A stretch of 35,714 nt of DNA from Bacteroidota bacterium (GCA_026390935.1 JAPLEZ010000138.1:1-35714); one strand, 5' to 3'. Positions 8,174 through 17,892 are shown, numbered from the stretch's first letter. The notes: a model not told the origin generated them from the letters alone. Made by a program: numbers and translations.

Positions 8174-8950
8174 GTGTTAGTGATACTCAAAAAAGTTCTT
8201 CGAATTTGGTTTTTTAGGTACTGGTTTGTAATACTACTATCATTGATTGCAGGTCTTTCTGGGACACTGATTCAATGTGTTTACGAAAATAAAACGAAAC
8301 ATTACACAGCAAACATGGTTGGTTGCACGTTGCTCTTATCATACCCGAGCTTGAATTCGTATTTCTATTCTTTAATGGACAATGTAAAAAATGGAAAAGT
8401 AAATGAGGCGGCTTCAATTTTAAAAGTTAATCCTGATGATATTAAAAACATTACAGATTTATATGTGGAAACTGTAGCCGAAGTAGCTGAAGAAAGCGAA
8501 GTTCGTTATGAATTCACTATAGTTATTAGGGCGGACAACGATACTTCGGGTTTTCATAAATTAGAATCTGCAATAATTTCCTTTCTTAAAAAGCACGAAT
8601 TAATTGTGAATCTCAAACAAAACAGCTCATTTGTGTATGTTGAAAATAAAAAAATACAAGAAAAAGAATTAAATAGAATTGACTCAATACTTTCTGTGGG
8701 AAATCTACAGTTTGCTGATAAAGAGTTGCTTTATAAAAGGAATGCAGAAATTGAGATGCAGTTGGTGAATTTAAAGGCTTTGGATAGAAAAATATTTGAT
8801 GTGAAGTTAATCCACCCTTTTAAATACTCTGCAATCGAGGAAAAGTCGGTTCTTAGTGATTATTTACTTTTATGGATTGAGATGTCTATTTTGGTAAGTT
8901 TGATTATTGTGCTGTCCATAGATAAAGAATTACGAAATCTTCTTTTTTAA
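8174..8950 (+). CDS. Two-TM envelope protein, Wzz-like topology, function unknown
   Basis: A 258-residue protein with a GTG start (GTG at 8174 or 8180). One hydrophobic helix lies at ~12-33 and a second at ~230-250, close to the C-terminus. Between them are about 195 mostly polar, partly coiled-coil residues predicted to be periplasmic. That layout is the one of polysaccharide co-polymerases (Wzz type), but the proline-rich stretch normally seen before the second helix is missing and there is no kinase domain, so I would not name it Wzz. It follows the TPR gene by 9 bases. Its stop TAA overlaps the stop of the convergent glycoside hydrolase gene within the palindrome TTAA (8947-8950). Confidence 0.7.
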   Translation: MLVILKKVLRIWFFRYWFVILLSLIAGLSGTLIQCVYENKTKHYTANMVGCTLLLSYPSLNSYFYSLMDNVKNGKVNEAASILKVNPDDIKNITDLYVETVAEVAEESEVRYEFTIVIRADNDTSGFHKLESAIISFLKKHELIVNLKQNSSFVYVENKKIQEKELNRIDSILSVGNLQFADKELLYKRNAEIEMQLVNLKALDRKIFDVKLIHPFKYSAIEEKSVLSDYLLLWIEMSILVSLIIVLSIDKELRNLLF

Positions 8951-10500
8951 TTCTCAGATGCAAATTCAGTGCTTTCATTATGTAAGCGGTCCACAGCTGT
9001 AACTATATAACGATAACCATCCTTGTTTTTCCCTGATTCAAAGTATGACGTTTGCTTAACTATTGCGGCAATATTCTTAGCGGAAGAAATTTTAATCATC
9101 TCATTTTTCTCAAAGCGATAAACTACATAATAATAGGCGCCGTCGTTATCAGACTTTATTTCAGGTTCTTTCCACTTTAACAAAACACCGTCTTCATTTA
9201 TCTTAATCTTTAAATTGTGCGGGGCGCATGGCGGAACGCTGTCGAGCCATTTCATTGCAGGAATTAATGCAGGATACTTATATAATGAGCTTTGCAAGGA
9301 ATCTTGAATATTCTGTGCGTTGTTTCTAAAAGTTTTTGCTCTGAAAAATACATTGCCATGCACATTCTCTTCCAAGCGATTCAATTTTATTTGCTCCAAT
9401 ACCTCAGAAACCTGATAACCTTGTTTCGTTTCATCCTCCAAACGATACAATGCTTGGCCGATGTAAATATGTCCCTTATAATCATGGGAAGTCCACCAGT
9501 TCAATAAGTTTTTATATGATGCGTAAGGACTTTTTCTGCTCCAGTACAATTGCGGAACAACGTAATCAATCCAGCCTTTTTGCAGCCATTTACGAGTGTC
9601 GCAATACAGATTGTCGTAGGAAGTTTGAGCGCTTTGAGTCTCTGAACCCTGCGGATCTTGCTTTTTATTTCTCCAGAAAGCCAAAGGACTAACACCAAAT
9701 TTAACGTAAGGTTTGGTGAATTTAATGAGAGCCGATGTTTCCTTGATGAGTTCGTTTATGTTGTTTCGGCGCCAATCATGAATAGAAGGATGTGAAGTTC
9801 CGTACATTTTGTATGCTGCAGCATCATTAATAAATTCACCTTCAATAGAATAAGGATAAAAGTAGTCGTCGAAGTGAATTGCATCTACATCATAATTATT
9901 AACGATTTCACCCACAACGTTCAATATATGCTGACGAGCTTCCTTAATGCCAGGATTGAAGTATACACTGCTTCCATATTTGAAAAACCAGTCCGGATGT
10001 TTGTTGTAAAGGTTATTTTCACAAACACTACTAAATTGAGCGCTTGATACCGCTCGAAAAGGATTGAGCCAAGCATGAAACTCCATATTCCTTTGATGAC
10101 ATTGATCTATCATGAACTGCAGTGGATCGTACTTAGGCGCAACACCTTGTTTTCCAGACAAGTATTCTGACCATGGAGCGTACTTGCTTGGATAGAATGC
10201 ATCACCAGCTGCGCGAACTTGAACGACCACACAATTGATTTTATTCATTTGAAGCTCGTCTAAAAGGCGGATAAATTCTAGTTTTTGCTCGCTATCAGAC
10301 AATCCTTTTTTAGAAGGCCAATCGAGATTGGTAAAGGTAGTTATCCATGCAGCTCTCAATTCATGTTTGGGATTCAGGATCGGTTGAATCGGACTTGTTA
10401 CAACGTCTGCTGTTTTGATAGGATCATTGTCGCCAACCAGAGTTCCTGAAAAAAACAGAAACACAATTAAAAAAGATATGGCGATGATTTTAATTTTCAT
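8947..10500 (-). CDS. Exported GHL10-type (PF02638) glycoside hydrolase
   Basis: A 517-residue protein starting at the ATG at 10500. A longer in-frame start at 10539 is rejected because it lies inside the promoter. Signal peptide 1-~22 has no lipobox. Next comes the glycosyl hydrolase-like 10 domain (~45-375), with ELRAAWITTFTNLDWPSKKG at the start, QVRAAGDAFYPS, AWLNPFRA, DAIHFDDYFYPY and DYVVPQLYWSR as barrel-strand landmarks. These are typical of the former DUF187 family. A fibronectin-III-like domain fills the C-terminus (~415-515). Family members are linked to glycan or peptidoglycan-related hydrolysis; the substrate is not clear here. Single gene with its own promoter. Confidence 0.88.
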   Translation of the reverse strand: MKIKIIAISFLIVFLFFSGTLVGDNDPIKTADVVTSPIQPILNPKHELRAAWITTFTNLDWPSKKGLSDSEQKLEFIRLLDELQMNKINCVVVQVRAAGDAFYPSKYAPWSEYLSGKQGVAPKYDPLQFMIDQCHQRNMEFHAWLNPFRAVSSAQFSSVCENNLYNKHPDWFFKYGSSVYFNPGIKEARQHILNVVGEIVNNYDVDAIHFDDYFYPYSIEGEFINDAAAYKMYGTSHPSIHDWRRNNINELIKETSALIKFTKPYVKFGVSPLAFWRNKKQDPQGSETQSAQTSYDNLYCDTRKWLQKGWIDYVVPQLYWSRKSPYASYKNLLNWWTSHDYKGHIYIGQALYRLEDETKQGYQVSEVLEQIKLNRLEENVHGNVFFRAKTFRNNAQNIQDSLQSSLYKYPALIPAMKWLDSVPPCAPHNLKIKINEDGVLLKWKEPEIKSDNDGAYYYVVYRFEKNEMIKISSAKNIAAIVKQTSYFESGKNKDGYRYIVTAVDRLHNESTEFASEN

Positions 10501-11047
10501 TTCGATTTGCACAAAAGTAAGTGAAGCTATTAAATACAATTTACGACAATTGACGGATTTATGAACATTAACTTATTAAGAAGACCTAAAAGCTAAAAAC
10601 ACTCTGATGTCATATAATTAATATTATGTTAAATAGTTATTTTGAGTACGAAAACATTAATTTAATTGACTTCTATGGACTTTGACTACTGCCACTCCCT
10701 GCTCAAAAAGTGTTCTATAGTAAACGCTCACTTCATAATTGATGAATACAACAGTAGTATCAGCCAAGAACAAATTCAGAACTTAAAAAACACAATTCAC
10801 ACGATTTTATGCCTTGCAATCGAAACACAGAATCTCAAGTCTTGTATTATATCTTTTAATCAAGTAACTAATGTTTATATTTGATTTTCATGCACTTACC
10901 AATATTTTTACAGAATCACAAAATATTATTCGGACGCTTTTACAATCAATTAGGACTACTTCACAATCAATCATAAATACAAGTACATGCTTGCTGTTGT
11001 ACATTAGTTTGATCTAATAAATACTATAAACCAATTCTAACAAAAAA
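10501..11047. other. Long intergenic region before the GH8 gene
   Basis: 547 bases. It holds the GHL10 promoter at its left end and a 70-codon open frame (ATG 10675 to 10884, plus). That frame has no recognisable motif and unremarkable composition; I do not call it a gene. Two copies of ACAATCAAT (10942-10950 and 10963-10971), 21 bases apart, lie about 80-100 bases before the GH8 start. A 7-of-8 match to the -7 box (TTAGTTTG, 11004-11011) could be its promoter. Confidence 0.5.
10512..10539 (-). promoter_or_regulatory. Promoter of the GHL10 gene
   Basis: Read on minus: TTG (10539-10537), a 17-base spacer and TACTTTTG (10519-10512), a perfect TAnnTTTG box. The predicted transcription start falls a few bases before the ATG at 10500. 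Confidence 0.6.
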
Positions 11048-14000
11048 ATGAAAAGAAAAATTACAAAACTAAAAGCATGGCTCGCCTCAGGCCTTTTGCT
11101 GGTAAGTATTGTTGCTGATGCACAAACGAATTCATATCCGTTTCCGCAAAACACAACTTATACTTACGGTAGAAAGCCTAGTTCTCCTGCTTCTGCAGAC
11201 GCTCAAGCGTCTTATGATTATTGGAAAACAAATTTCGTAACTTCTTCTGGAGCTTGTGGTTACCGAAGAGTAATCTGGGATTATTACAATGGTGGTCGTG
11301 GTAAAACCGACAAATCCTCTTCAGTATCCGAAGGTATTGGGTACGGAATGTTGCTAGCGGCTTATGCTGGTGACGCAAGCCTTTTCTCAGATCTTTGGAA
11401 TTTCTACAAAGTCAATCGCAATGGAAATGGCGTAATGAACTGGCATGTTGAAAATTGCGGAGCAGTTGGACAAAACGGTGCTACGGATGCTGAATTGGAT
11501 GTTGCTATGGCTCTTGTTGTCGCTTCTTACCAATGGCAAAGTAACGCTTACTTGAATGATGCTAAGTCAATGATCTCTATTATTAGAACTAAGGAATTTG
11601 ATGGCTCAATTCAAAAGCCAGGTGATCAATTTGGAGGATCTAACTTAGTTAATCCTTCCTACTTCGCACCAGGATATTACAGAGTGTTTGCAACTATCGA
11701 ACCTGCATACGCTTCTTTTTGGACTGCTGCCGCTGCTAAAGGTTATGAGATCATTTTCAAAGCTGACAAAAAAAGCAATGGGTTGGTTCCTGACTGGTGC
11801 GATGCTAATGGAAATGCCTCTAGTTCAGCAACAGCTTACGAAGATCAAGGTAAAAACTTCATCTATGATGCGGTAAGAACCCCACTTCGTTCTGCAATCG
11901 ACTACCTATGGTTTGGTAATGCTGATGCAGCAAAATATTGTACACGAATCACCGATTGGTCATACAATGCAAATGGAGGAACAACTAACTCTTTAGGTTC
12001 TAAATACAGTCCTACAGGGTCAAAATTAGACGCTTCTCATAGCAACACTTTTGTTGGTTGTTTTACTGTAGCGGCAATGGCTGCTGAGCAAGCACAAGGG
12101 ACTCATACTAGTGCTCAATATTTGAGTTACCTGAATGCAGGTTACACTGACAATAAAAATACTAGTCCTGGATATGGACAATATTTTAACGCTACTTTAA
12201 AGGCATTATCACAATTCATTTTAAGTGGTAACTTCTATCTTCCTCCACCTGATAATTGTACTGCCCCTGACTTAGGTGCTGCTAAATCACTTTGTAAGTC
12301 TAATCCTGTTGTTTTGAATTCAAATATACCTTCAGCAACTTCTTATGTATGGAAGAAAAATGATGTAGTAATTTCTGGAGCTACTTCATCTACTTATGAC
12401 GCTAAAACTGAAGGAACTTATGAAGTTGTTGTGAAACAAGGAGCATGTGTTAGAAGATCTTCTGTTGAAGTTGCTTCTGCAACTATTGCGGCTGATTTTT
12501 CTTATAGCGTTCAAGCGACTAACGTTGCCTTCACCAATACTTCATCTGGAGCTTCGAATTATGCATGGAGCTACAAATTAGGTGCAGGTGCATCTACACC
12601 ATTTGCAACAACTAGAGATGCTAATAATAGCTTTTTAACAGCTGGTTCTTACGACATCACGTTAACAGTTACTAATGCTGCATTTGGTTGCGCAGGAACT
12701 TCAACTATGACTAAAAAAGTAGTTGTTGGAGGTGGTGCTGGCTGGGTTGCTGATGACTTCAATGACCATCAAAATGGAGATGCATGGGTTGGAAGTACAC
12801 CATATATCAATGAATTACCTATGACCTATTGCTCAGCAGATGATGCAAAAACTCCTGGTGCAACAAAAGATTGTCCAAACAATCCTTGTTCTCTTTTTGA
12901 GGCGGTTTGTAAAGGTACTAAAGACGCTACATACACTCCATTTGGAATTACATTTAACGACAAAGGAACTAAGGTTAATATGGATTTAACTGCTGTGCCT
13001 TACTTTAGTATTAAACTAAGATCAACTGTTGCTGTTAATCTTGGGTTTGGAGTAAATGCTGCAGTTGTTGGAAAAGTTGGTGATAGAACTACAAATCGTC
13101 AATTCGTTACTATTCCAGCTAATAAAGACACAATCATTAATCTTGATTTTTCATCCCCTTCATCAAAATTGTGCTGGTATGATGCATTAAATTCTTCTGT
13201 AGCTACAGATTTTACAAAAGTTCATGGAATTGAATTTTATGCTTTTGAGAAATTACCAACCTTCACAGGTACTATCTCTATTGATTGGGTTATTGCAGGG
13301 GGGAAAAGCTTACCAGCTCCTCAATTTAATTTAAAGAGAGATGTTAATGGATACTTAGTGTATGAAGATCCAGACGGTGACACATTTTACAATACAGTTC
13401 CAGATTGGAAAAAGAAAGTTAGATCTTGTTCATCAACTGCAACTTTAAAAGCTAACGCTTGTTCAGCTTCAACAATTAAGTGGTTCAGCGGTGCGTCACA
13501 GGTAGGCACAGGTGACACATATATTGCTGCTCCTGGTATTTATACCGTGCAATTAATTAATAATGGTGGTGTAACCACTGATACGGTTGAAGTAACTGCT
13601 GCTGGGACAACTGCGGATTTTGTTGTTGACAGAACAAACTATGATGTTCATCTTAATAACAACTCTACAGGATATCACACATTCACTTGGGCTTATGGAG
13701 ATCTTGCGAATGATTTACCAGGTTCTACTAAATGGGATATTGGATATCACAACTACAAAAAGAAAGGTGCAGGAACATATACAATTGTATTAACTATTAC
13801 CGATACTCTTTGTAATGTTACTAAAACGCACTCAAAAGATGTTGTCATTTCTTGTGATTCATTGGTTTCTAAACCTGTGTTTGTAACGGTTGACACTGTT
13901 GGTTGCGCTGGAGATAAAGTAACAATTAAAATTTCGCCTGTAGCTAATCACTCTGGTGTTTATGGATGGTTTGGTCCAACTGGAACTACTTTCACTAAAA

Positions 14001-14608
14001 CTGTAGGTGACACATTGCTTTCAAGAGATGTAACATTTGGAAGTGTTTCTGGTCCGTTGACGGTTCAAGCTTATAACGATTGTGGAATTGCGGCAAGAAC
14101 TGCAAACTTGACTATCAGCACAGTTGCAACTTCAGAGTTTACTTCAGGCGGTTCATTTTTGGACGCTACTTTTAGTGCTACTCACAAAGGTGCAGGAGAC
14201 ATTTATGCTTGGACTTTCGGAGATGTTGCTGCAGGAACAAGCACCAAAGCTTCTCCTGTATACACTTATGCTGATGGAGGAACATATGATGTTTGTTTAA
14301 CTGTAAGCAATGCTTGTGGAGTTGCGCCTAAAGTTTGCAAAACACTTGGTTACTTTGGTGTTGGTATCAACGAAGTAGCTAAAAATGGTGGATTGAACAT
14401 TTATCCAAGCATTTCATCTACTGAAATCAATGTTAGCTTGTCAGGAACATCTACAATACAAATTGTTAACATGATTGGTGCTGTTGTTTCAACGCGCACT
14501 ATGACTGATAAAGCTGTATTTGATGTGTCAGTATTACCTGCTGGTGTTTATTTCTTTAACATTCAACAAGGATCAGAAAGTTTAGTGAAGAAATTCATTG
14601 TTCAATAA
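11048..14608 (+). CDS. Secreted GH8 glycoside hydrolase with Ig/PKD modules and T9SS sorting domain
   Basis: A 1186-residue multidomain secreted enzyme. Signal peptide 1-25 (VADA-Q). The glycoside hydrolase family 8 domain spans ~30-395: E95 in SEGIGYGM is the expected general acid, GATDAELDVAMAL (144-156) is the conserved core, and D274 in YDAVRTP is the likely base. Ig-like ~405-475, PKD-like ~480-560, and a ~200-residue beta-rich module (565-755) opening with DDFNDH that may bind carbohydrate. Further Ig/PKD-like modules follow at ~790-850, 855-935, 940-1025 and 1028-1100. A type IX secretion Por tail (NIYPS to KKFIVQ, 1115-1186) ends it. GH8 enzymes act on cellulose, xylan, lichenan or chitosan; the substrate is not resolved. 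Codons are strongly biased to GCT, ACT and GGT, suggesting high expression. Confidence 0.92.
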   Translation: MKRKITKLKAWLASGLLLVSIVADAQTNSYPFPQNTTYTYGRKPSSPASADAQASYDYWKTNFVTSSGACGYRRVIWDYYNGGRGKTDKSSSVSEGIGYGMLLAAYAGDASLFSDLWNFYKVNRNGNGVMNWHVENCGAVGQNGATDAELDVAMALVVASYQWQSNAYLNDAKSMISIIRTKEFDGSIQKPGDQFGGSNLVNPSYFAPGYYRVFATIEPAYASFWTAAAAKGYEIIFKADKKSNGLVPDWCDANGNASSSATAYEDQGKNFIYDAVRTPLRSAIDYLWFGNADAAKYCTRITDWSYNANGGTTNSLGSKYSPTGSKLDASHSNTFVGCFTVAAMAAEQAQGTHTSAQYLSYLNAGYTDNKNTSPGYGQYFNATLKALSQFILSGNFYLPPPDNCTAPDLGAAKSLCKSNPVVLNSNIPSATSYVWKKNDVVISGATSSTYDAKTEGTYEVVVKQGACVRRSSVEVASATIAADFSYSVQATNVAFTNTSSGASNYAWSYKLGAGASTPFATTRDANNSFLTAGSYDITLTVTNAAFGCAGTSTMTKKVVVGGGAGWVADDFNDHQNGDAWVGSTPYINELPMTYCSADDAKTPGATKDCPNNPCSLFEAVCKGTKDATYTPFGITFNDKGTKVNMDLTAVPYFSIKLRSTVAVNLGFGVNAAVVGKVGDRTTNRQFVTIPANKDTIINLDFSSPSSKLCWYDALNSSVATDFTKVHGIEFYAFEKLPTFTGTISIDWVIAGGKSLPAPQFNLKRDVNGYLVYEDPDGDTFYNTVPDWKKKVRSCSSTATLKANACSASTIKWFSGASQVGTGDTYIAAPGIYTVQLINNGGVTTDTVEVTAAGTTADFVVDRTNYDVHLNNNSTGYHTFTWAYGDLANDLPGSTKWDIGYHNYKKKGAGTYTIVLTITDTLCNVTKTHSKDVVISCDSLVSKPVFVTVDTVGCAGDKVTIKISPVANHSGVYGWFGPTGTTFTKTVGDTLLSRDVTFGSVSGPLTVQAYNDCGIAARTANLTISTVATSEFTSGGSFLDATFSATHKGAGDIYAWTFGDVAAGTSTKASPVYTYADGGTYDVCLTVSNACGVAPKVCKTLGYFGVGINEVAKNGGLNIYPSISSTEINVSLSGTSTIQIVNMIGAVVSTRTMTDKAVFDVSVLPAGVYFFNIQQGSESLVKKFIVQ

Positions 14609-14627
14609 ATTCTGATTTATAATTCAT

Positions 14628-14657
14628 AAAAAAGGGGCCGCGAGGCCCCTTTTTTTT
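14628..14657 (+). terminator. Terminator after the GH8 gene
   Basis: GC-rich stem GGGGCC (14634-14639) / GGCCCC (14644-14649) with a GCGA loop, flanked by six A on the left and eight T on the right. It should stop transcription in both directions. Confidence 0.9.
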
Positions 14658-14660
14658 ATT

Positions 14661-14748
14661 GTCTGAACCATGATTCACTTGATGAAAGGATTTAAGGATG
14701 ATTACACTCCAGGTCTTTTAACACTTTCATTAAGTGAATCAAGGTTCA
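14661..14748. repeat. Inverted-repeat element, family A copy 1
   Basis: Left arm 14661-14683 begins GTCTGAACCATGATTCACTT. The right arm (14729-14748) is its complement with two mismatches over 20 bases, separated by a 45-base loop. The same arms, and the AAAGGAT start of the loop, recur at 19756-19843. It lies between the GH8 terminator and the stop of the convergent phospholipase-like gene. Confidence 0.85.
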
Positions 14749-14754
14749 TTCAAT

Positions 14755-15615
14755 TTACAATGTCGGCTGTCCCGCTTCTACCCAAGCTGTGTACCACAAA
14801 CTCGACACAAACTTTATTGATTCTAGTAATTGAGCTTCTACCATTCCTTTTATTTCTTTATCGAAAGCTTCAACATATTCCTTACTGAAAACCTTTTGCT
14901 TTTTTCCGGTGTGTATCTCAAAGATTTGGTCCTTCAAAAATTTCTCTCTTAGTCTTTTGTCTTTTAATAAAACCTTTCCACTCAACTCATAGCTTTTCTT
15001 TAATAAAGTCCATGTATATTTCAGTGGATCAGAAATATATCCTGCTACCACCATATTCAATTGATAAGTATCGTGATACCTTTCAGGGATAGATGATTCC
15101 CATAATTTATGAATGCCTTTTTGATTGGTCAACTGACCGTCGTAGTTTTCTGTAGCGTGCAGAGGCACGCAGGCATCCGACGCATAATGTCCGAGATCAG
15201 CCGACAATTTCATAATCTTGCTTTTGTCTTTGTCTTTGAAAGCTTTAATCAATTGATAGTACTTTTCCTGAATCGCCCAAGGAAGCGTTCCGTATTTGCG
15301 CAATGTATCTTCCGAATATTTGACTACTGCATCTTTCCAGTACTTAGGAACACTATCAAAAGGATGTTTGAGGTCATAATGATCAATATCCATGTAGTGC
15401 AACCCTCCCTCCTTTTCATCACTGTGTTTGCGTAAATCGGGATCAACAGAGTGCTCTGTTATGAATATAACATTGAGTTTATAAAACTCAATCAATCCGG
15501 GAGGCAATGCATATACCGCCTTTTCATTGATGAGTTTATGTGCGAAAAATCCCCATGCATTTGACGACAATGGCAATAAGGCCAGTGCCAAATAAACCAA
15601 AAATCGTTTTACCAT
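14755..15615 (-). CDS. Exported zinc phospholipase C / S1-P1 nuclease-like protein
   Basis: A 286-residue protein. The signal peptide ends ...SSNA, leaving Trp21 as the first mature residue. In this superfamily the N-terminal Trp itself ligates zinc, and the sequence here is WGFFAHKLINEKAVYALP, with the second expected His at 26. Further ligands are plausible in MDIDHYD and in LGHYASDACVPLHATENYDG, the core motif of the family. Members cleave phospholipids or single-stranded nucleic acids in the periplasm or outside the cell; the Bacteroidota group is usually annotated as zinc-dependent phospholipase C. It is the last gene of a minus operon, 6 bases after gcvT, and ends 6 bases from a palindromic element. 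Confidence 0.8.
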   Translation of the reverse strand: MVKRFLVYLALALLPLSSNAWGFFAHKLINEKAVYALPPGLIEFYKLNVIFITEHSVDPDLRKHSDEKEGGLHYMDIDHYDLKHPFDSVPKYWKDAVVKYSEDTLRKYGTLPWAIQEKYYQLIKAFKDKDKSKIMKLSADLGHYASDACVPLHATENYDGQLTNQKGIHKLWESSIPERYHDTYQLNMVVAGYISDPLKYTWTLLKKSYELSGKVLLKDKRLREKFLKDQIFEIHTGKKQKVFSKEYVEAFDKEIKGMVEAQLLESIKFVSSLWYTAWVEAGQPTL

Positions 15616-15621
15616 ATAGAA

Positions 15622-16713
15622 TTACTTAACCGCCGAACTCAAAAACGGAAGCGCCACCACTTTTGCCTTCAGGTTTTTATCGCGCACTTTAATGTATATT
15701 TCGCTGTTTAATGTGGATAACTCAGTGCTCACGTAGCCCATTCCAATTGATTTTTTAAGCGTAGGCGACATGGTTCCAGAGGTTACAATACCAATGTTTT
15801 TCCCATCGGCATTCACAATTTCGTAATCGTGACGAGGAATTCCCTTATCTACTAATTCAAAGCCTATCAATTTTTTGCTTACTCCTTTTTCTTTTTGATT
15901 TTTCAAAGCTTCGCTATTCACAAATGATTTGCTGAATTTAGTGATCCAGCTCAATCCTGCTTCAATTGGAGAAGTACTATCGTTAATGTCATTGCCATAC
16001 AAGCAATATCCCATTTCCAATCTTAGTGTATCTCTAGCGGCCAAACCAATAGGTTTAATATTGTATTCAGCACCTGCTTTCATAATGGAATCCCACACTT
16101 TTTCGGCGTCGTTGTTGTGCACATAAATTTCAAATCCGCCAGCACCTGTATATCCGGTCGCAGAAATGATAACATCTTCCACTCCTGCAAATTGATCGAT
16201 AGCAAAAGTATAATAAGGCATTTCTTCTAAATTCACTTTTGTGAGAGTTTGTAAAGCATCTTTCGCATTAGGACCCTGAATGGCGAAAAGACAATAGTCG
16301 TCGGAAATATTTCGCAGGTTAGCTCCAAATGAATTGTGCTTGCTGATCCAATCCCAGTCTTTTTCAATATTAGAAGCATTGACCACCAACATATATTCCA
16401 CATCAGAAACTCTGTACACCAACAAATCATCCACTATTCCGCCTTTATCGTTTGGCAAGCAGGAATATTGAATTTTACCATCGCTTAGTTTTGAAGCGTC
16501 ATTAGAAGTAACTGCTTGGATCAATTCCAAAGCACCTTCTCCCGTAACCAGAAATTCTCCCATGTGAGAAACATCAAAAATTCCCAATCCATTTCTAACC
16601 GCTTCGTGCTCAGCGTTTACTCCTTCATATTGCACTGGCATATTGAAACCGGCGAAAGGAACCATTTTAGCACCAAGGCTAACGTGTTTGTTGTTTAAAA
16701 CGAGTTGTTTCAT
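15622..16713 (-). CDS. gcvT: Aminomethyltransferase (glycine cleavage T protein)
   Basis: A 363-residue T protein of the glycine cleavage system. It transfers the methylene group from the aminomethyl-lipoyl H protein to tetrahydrofolate and releases ammonia. Length and motifs are standard: AGFNMPVQY at the start, FDVSHMGEF, the folate-site Asp in [12 protein letters not shown] (D95/D96), the [13 protein letters not shown] loop and [20 protein letters not shown], then the C-terminal barrel with [20 protein letters not shown]. The ATG overlaps the stop of the upstream glycosyltransferase as ATGA (16713-16710), so translation is probably coupled. The other gcv genes are not in the window, as is common in this phylum. 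Confidence 0.96.
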   Translation of the reverse strand: MKQLVLNNKHVSLGAKMVPFAGFNMPVQYEGVNAEHEAVRNGLGIFDVSHMGEFLVTGEGALELIQAVTSNDASKLSDGKIQYSCLPNDKGGIVDDLLVYRVSDVEYMLVVNASNIEKDWDWISKHNSFGANLRNISDDYCLFAIQGPNAKDALQTLTKVNLEEMPYYTFAIDQFAGVEDVIISATGYTGAGGFEIYVHNNDAEKVWDSIMKAGAEYNIKPIGLAARDTLRLEMGYCLYGNDINDSTSPIEAGLSWITKFSKSFVNSEALKNQKEKGVSKKLIGFELVDKGIPRHDYEIVNADGKNIGIVTSGTMSPTLKKSIGMGYVSTELSTLNSEIYIKVRDKNLKAKVVALPFLSSAVK

Positions 16714-17801
16714 TTTGATTGGTTTGTTAGTTGCTTAAAATATTTAATATAAACGTCTTTTTGAGATTCAACGGAATATCGGTCGACAATGGTTTTTCGA
16801 GCTTTTTCTCCAAGTTTTTTTCTTAACTCTTCCGATTCAATTAGTAAGGATAATTTCGCTACCCATTCATCATCGCTCGTGGCTAAAAATCCATTTACCC
16901 CGTCTTCAATTATTTCGGTGTTTACGCCTACCGGAGATAAAATAGTAGGGATTTCAAGTGCCATATAAGAAAGTCCTTTCAATCCGCATTTACCTTTTGC
17001 CCATTCGTCATCCGGCAATGGCATAATGCCAATATCAAAACTAGACAGGACTTCTACTTCCGTATCGCTCGACCAAGGAATTCCTTGAATGTTCAATTCT
17101 TCATTTTTGTAATTAGGATCTCCCATTACTTTAAAAAATACTTTGTCGCCGTACTTTGCCTTTATCTTTTTTAAGAAAGGAATGGCGTATTCAAAGTGCT
17201 TGATAGTAGTACTGCTTCCACTCCATCCTATGCATATTTTTTCACCTGCAGCGTAAGGTATTTGCCTTTTGTGCTTTTCTGTATCAATGGTTGTTGGAAT
17301 AATGACTACATTGGAATTGCTCTGCTTTGCATAATCGGCCAGGTATTGATTTCCGGCAAAGATGATATCACATAAAGCTATGATTTCTCTGGTTTTTGCC
17401 GGATTTTTAAGAAACTTAAATTTCTTATTTCCCTCCGATACATCCATGTGCCATATCGCATCATCAAAATCGAAAACTACCTTCGCCTTCGATTTGGCAA
17501 ATTGTTTTTCAAAATACACCGAGCCCAGCATAAAAGCTTCTCTTTGGATAAAAACGATGTCGTAATTATCGGCATTCTTTATGTCGCGTAATCGTGTTTG
17601 AATACTACGAATCAACACACCTATTTTTCTAAATAAATTTCCCGGTTTGTAAAAGAATTTATCGTCTTCTTCTGATATTAAGTAGGAAAGATCACATTGC
17701 CAGCCATTGGCTCTGAAATATGAAAAATATTGCTCGAACCTATATCTCTGACTAGGAGATCTATCATGGCGATGGGCAGCAATAAAAAGGATTTTTTTCA
17801 T
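16710..17801 (-). CDS. GT4-type glycosyltransferase
   Basis: A 363-residue GT-B glycosyltransferase, probably transferring a sugar during envelope or capsule polysaccharide assembly. The start is the ATG at 17801 ([20 protein letters not shown]). A longer frame to 17843 runs through a TATTTTTG promoter box and is rejected. The N-terminal domain holds [11 protein letters not shown]. The C-terminal domain begins near ICIGWSGSS, and [21 protein letters not shown] with the following acidic E residues ([12 protein letters not shown]) is the nucleotide-sugar site of the family. First gene of the operon with gcvT; divergent from the dehydratase gene, which also points to polysaccharide synthesis. 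Confidence 0.88.
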   Translation of the reverse strand: MKKILFIAAHRHDRSPSQRYRFEQYFSYFRANGWQCDLSYLISEEDDKFFYKPGNLFRKIGVLIRSIQTRLRDIKNADNYDIVFIQREAFMLGSVYFEKQFAKSKAKVVFDFDDAIWHMDVSEGNKKFKFLKNPAKTREIIALCDIIFAGNQYLADYAKQSNSNVVIIPTTIDTEKHKRQIPYAAGEKICIGWSGSSTTIKHFEYAIPFLKKIKAKYGDKVFFKVMGDPNYKNEELNIQGIPWSSDTEVEVLSSFDIGIMPLPDDEWAKGKCGLKGLSYMALEIPTILSPVGVNTEIIEDGVNGFLATSDDEWVAKLSLLIESEELRKKLGEKARKTIVDRYSVESQKDVYIKYFKQLTNQSK

Positions 17802-17813
17802 ACTCAATGGCCC

Positions 17814-17821
17814 CAAAAATA
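17814..17821 (-). promoter_or_regulatory. -7 box of the glycosyltransferase-gcvT operon
   Basis: TATTTTTG on minus matches TAnnTTTG and lies 13 bases before the ATG at 17801, giving a very short leader. No convincing -33 box was seen. Confidence 0.45.
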
Positions 17822-17877
17822 TAAATTTTGACCAAAAGCGCACTATAAAATCACACGGGGGTTTACCTCTATTTAAT

Positions 17878-17885
17878 TATCTTTG
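17878..17885 (+). promoter_or_regulatory. -7 box of the nucleotide-sugar dehydratase gene
   Basis: TATCTTTG lies 7 bases before the ATG at 17893, so the message would be nearly leaderless. No clear -33 box. Confidence 0.45.
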
Positions 17886-17892
17886 GTTTCCG

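Noticed and set aside
8174-8950. Wzz chain-length determinant
   Set aside because: Topology fits but the proline-rich motif before the second TM helix and other Wzz hallmarks are missing.
10675-10884. Small protein of 70 residues upstream of the GH8 gene
   Set aside because: No family, no clear promoter box; probably a chance frame in a long intergenic region.
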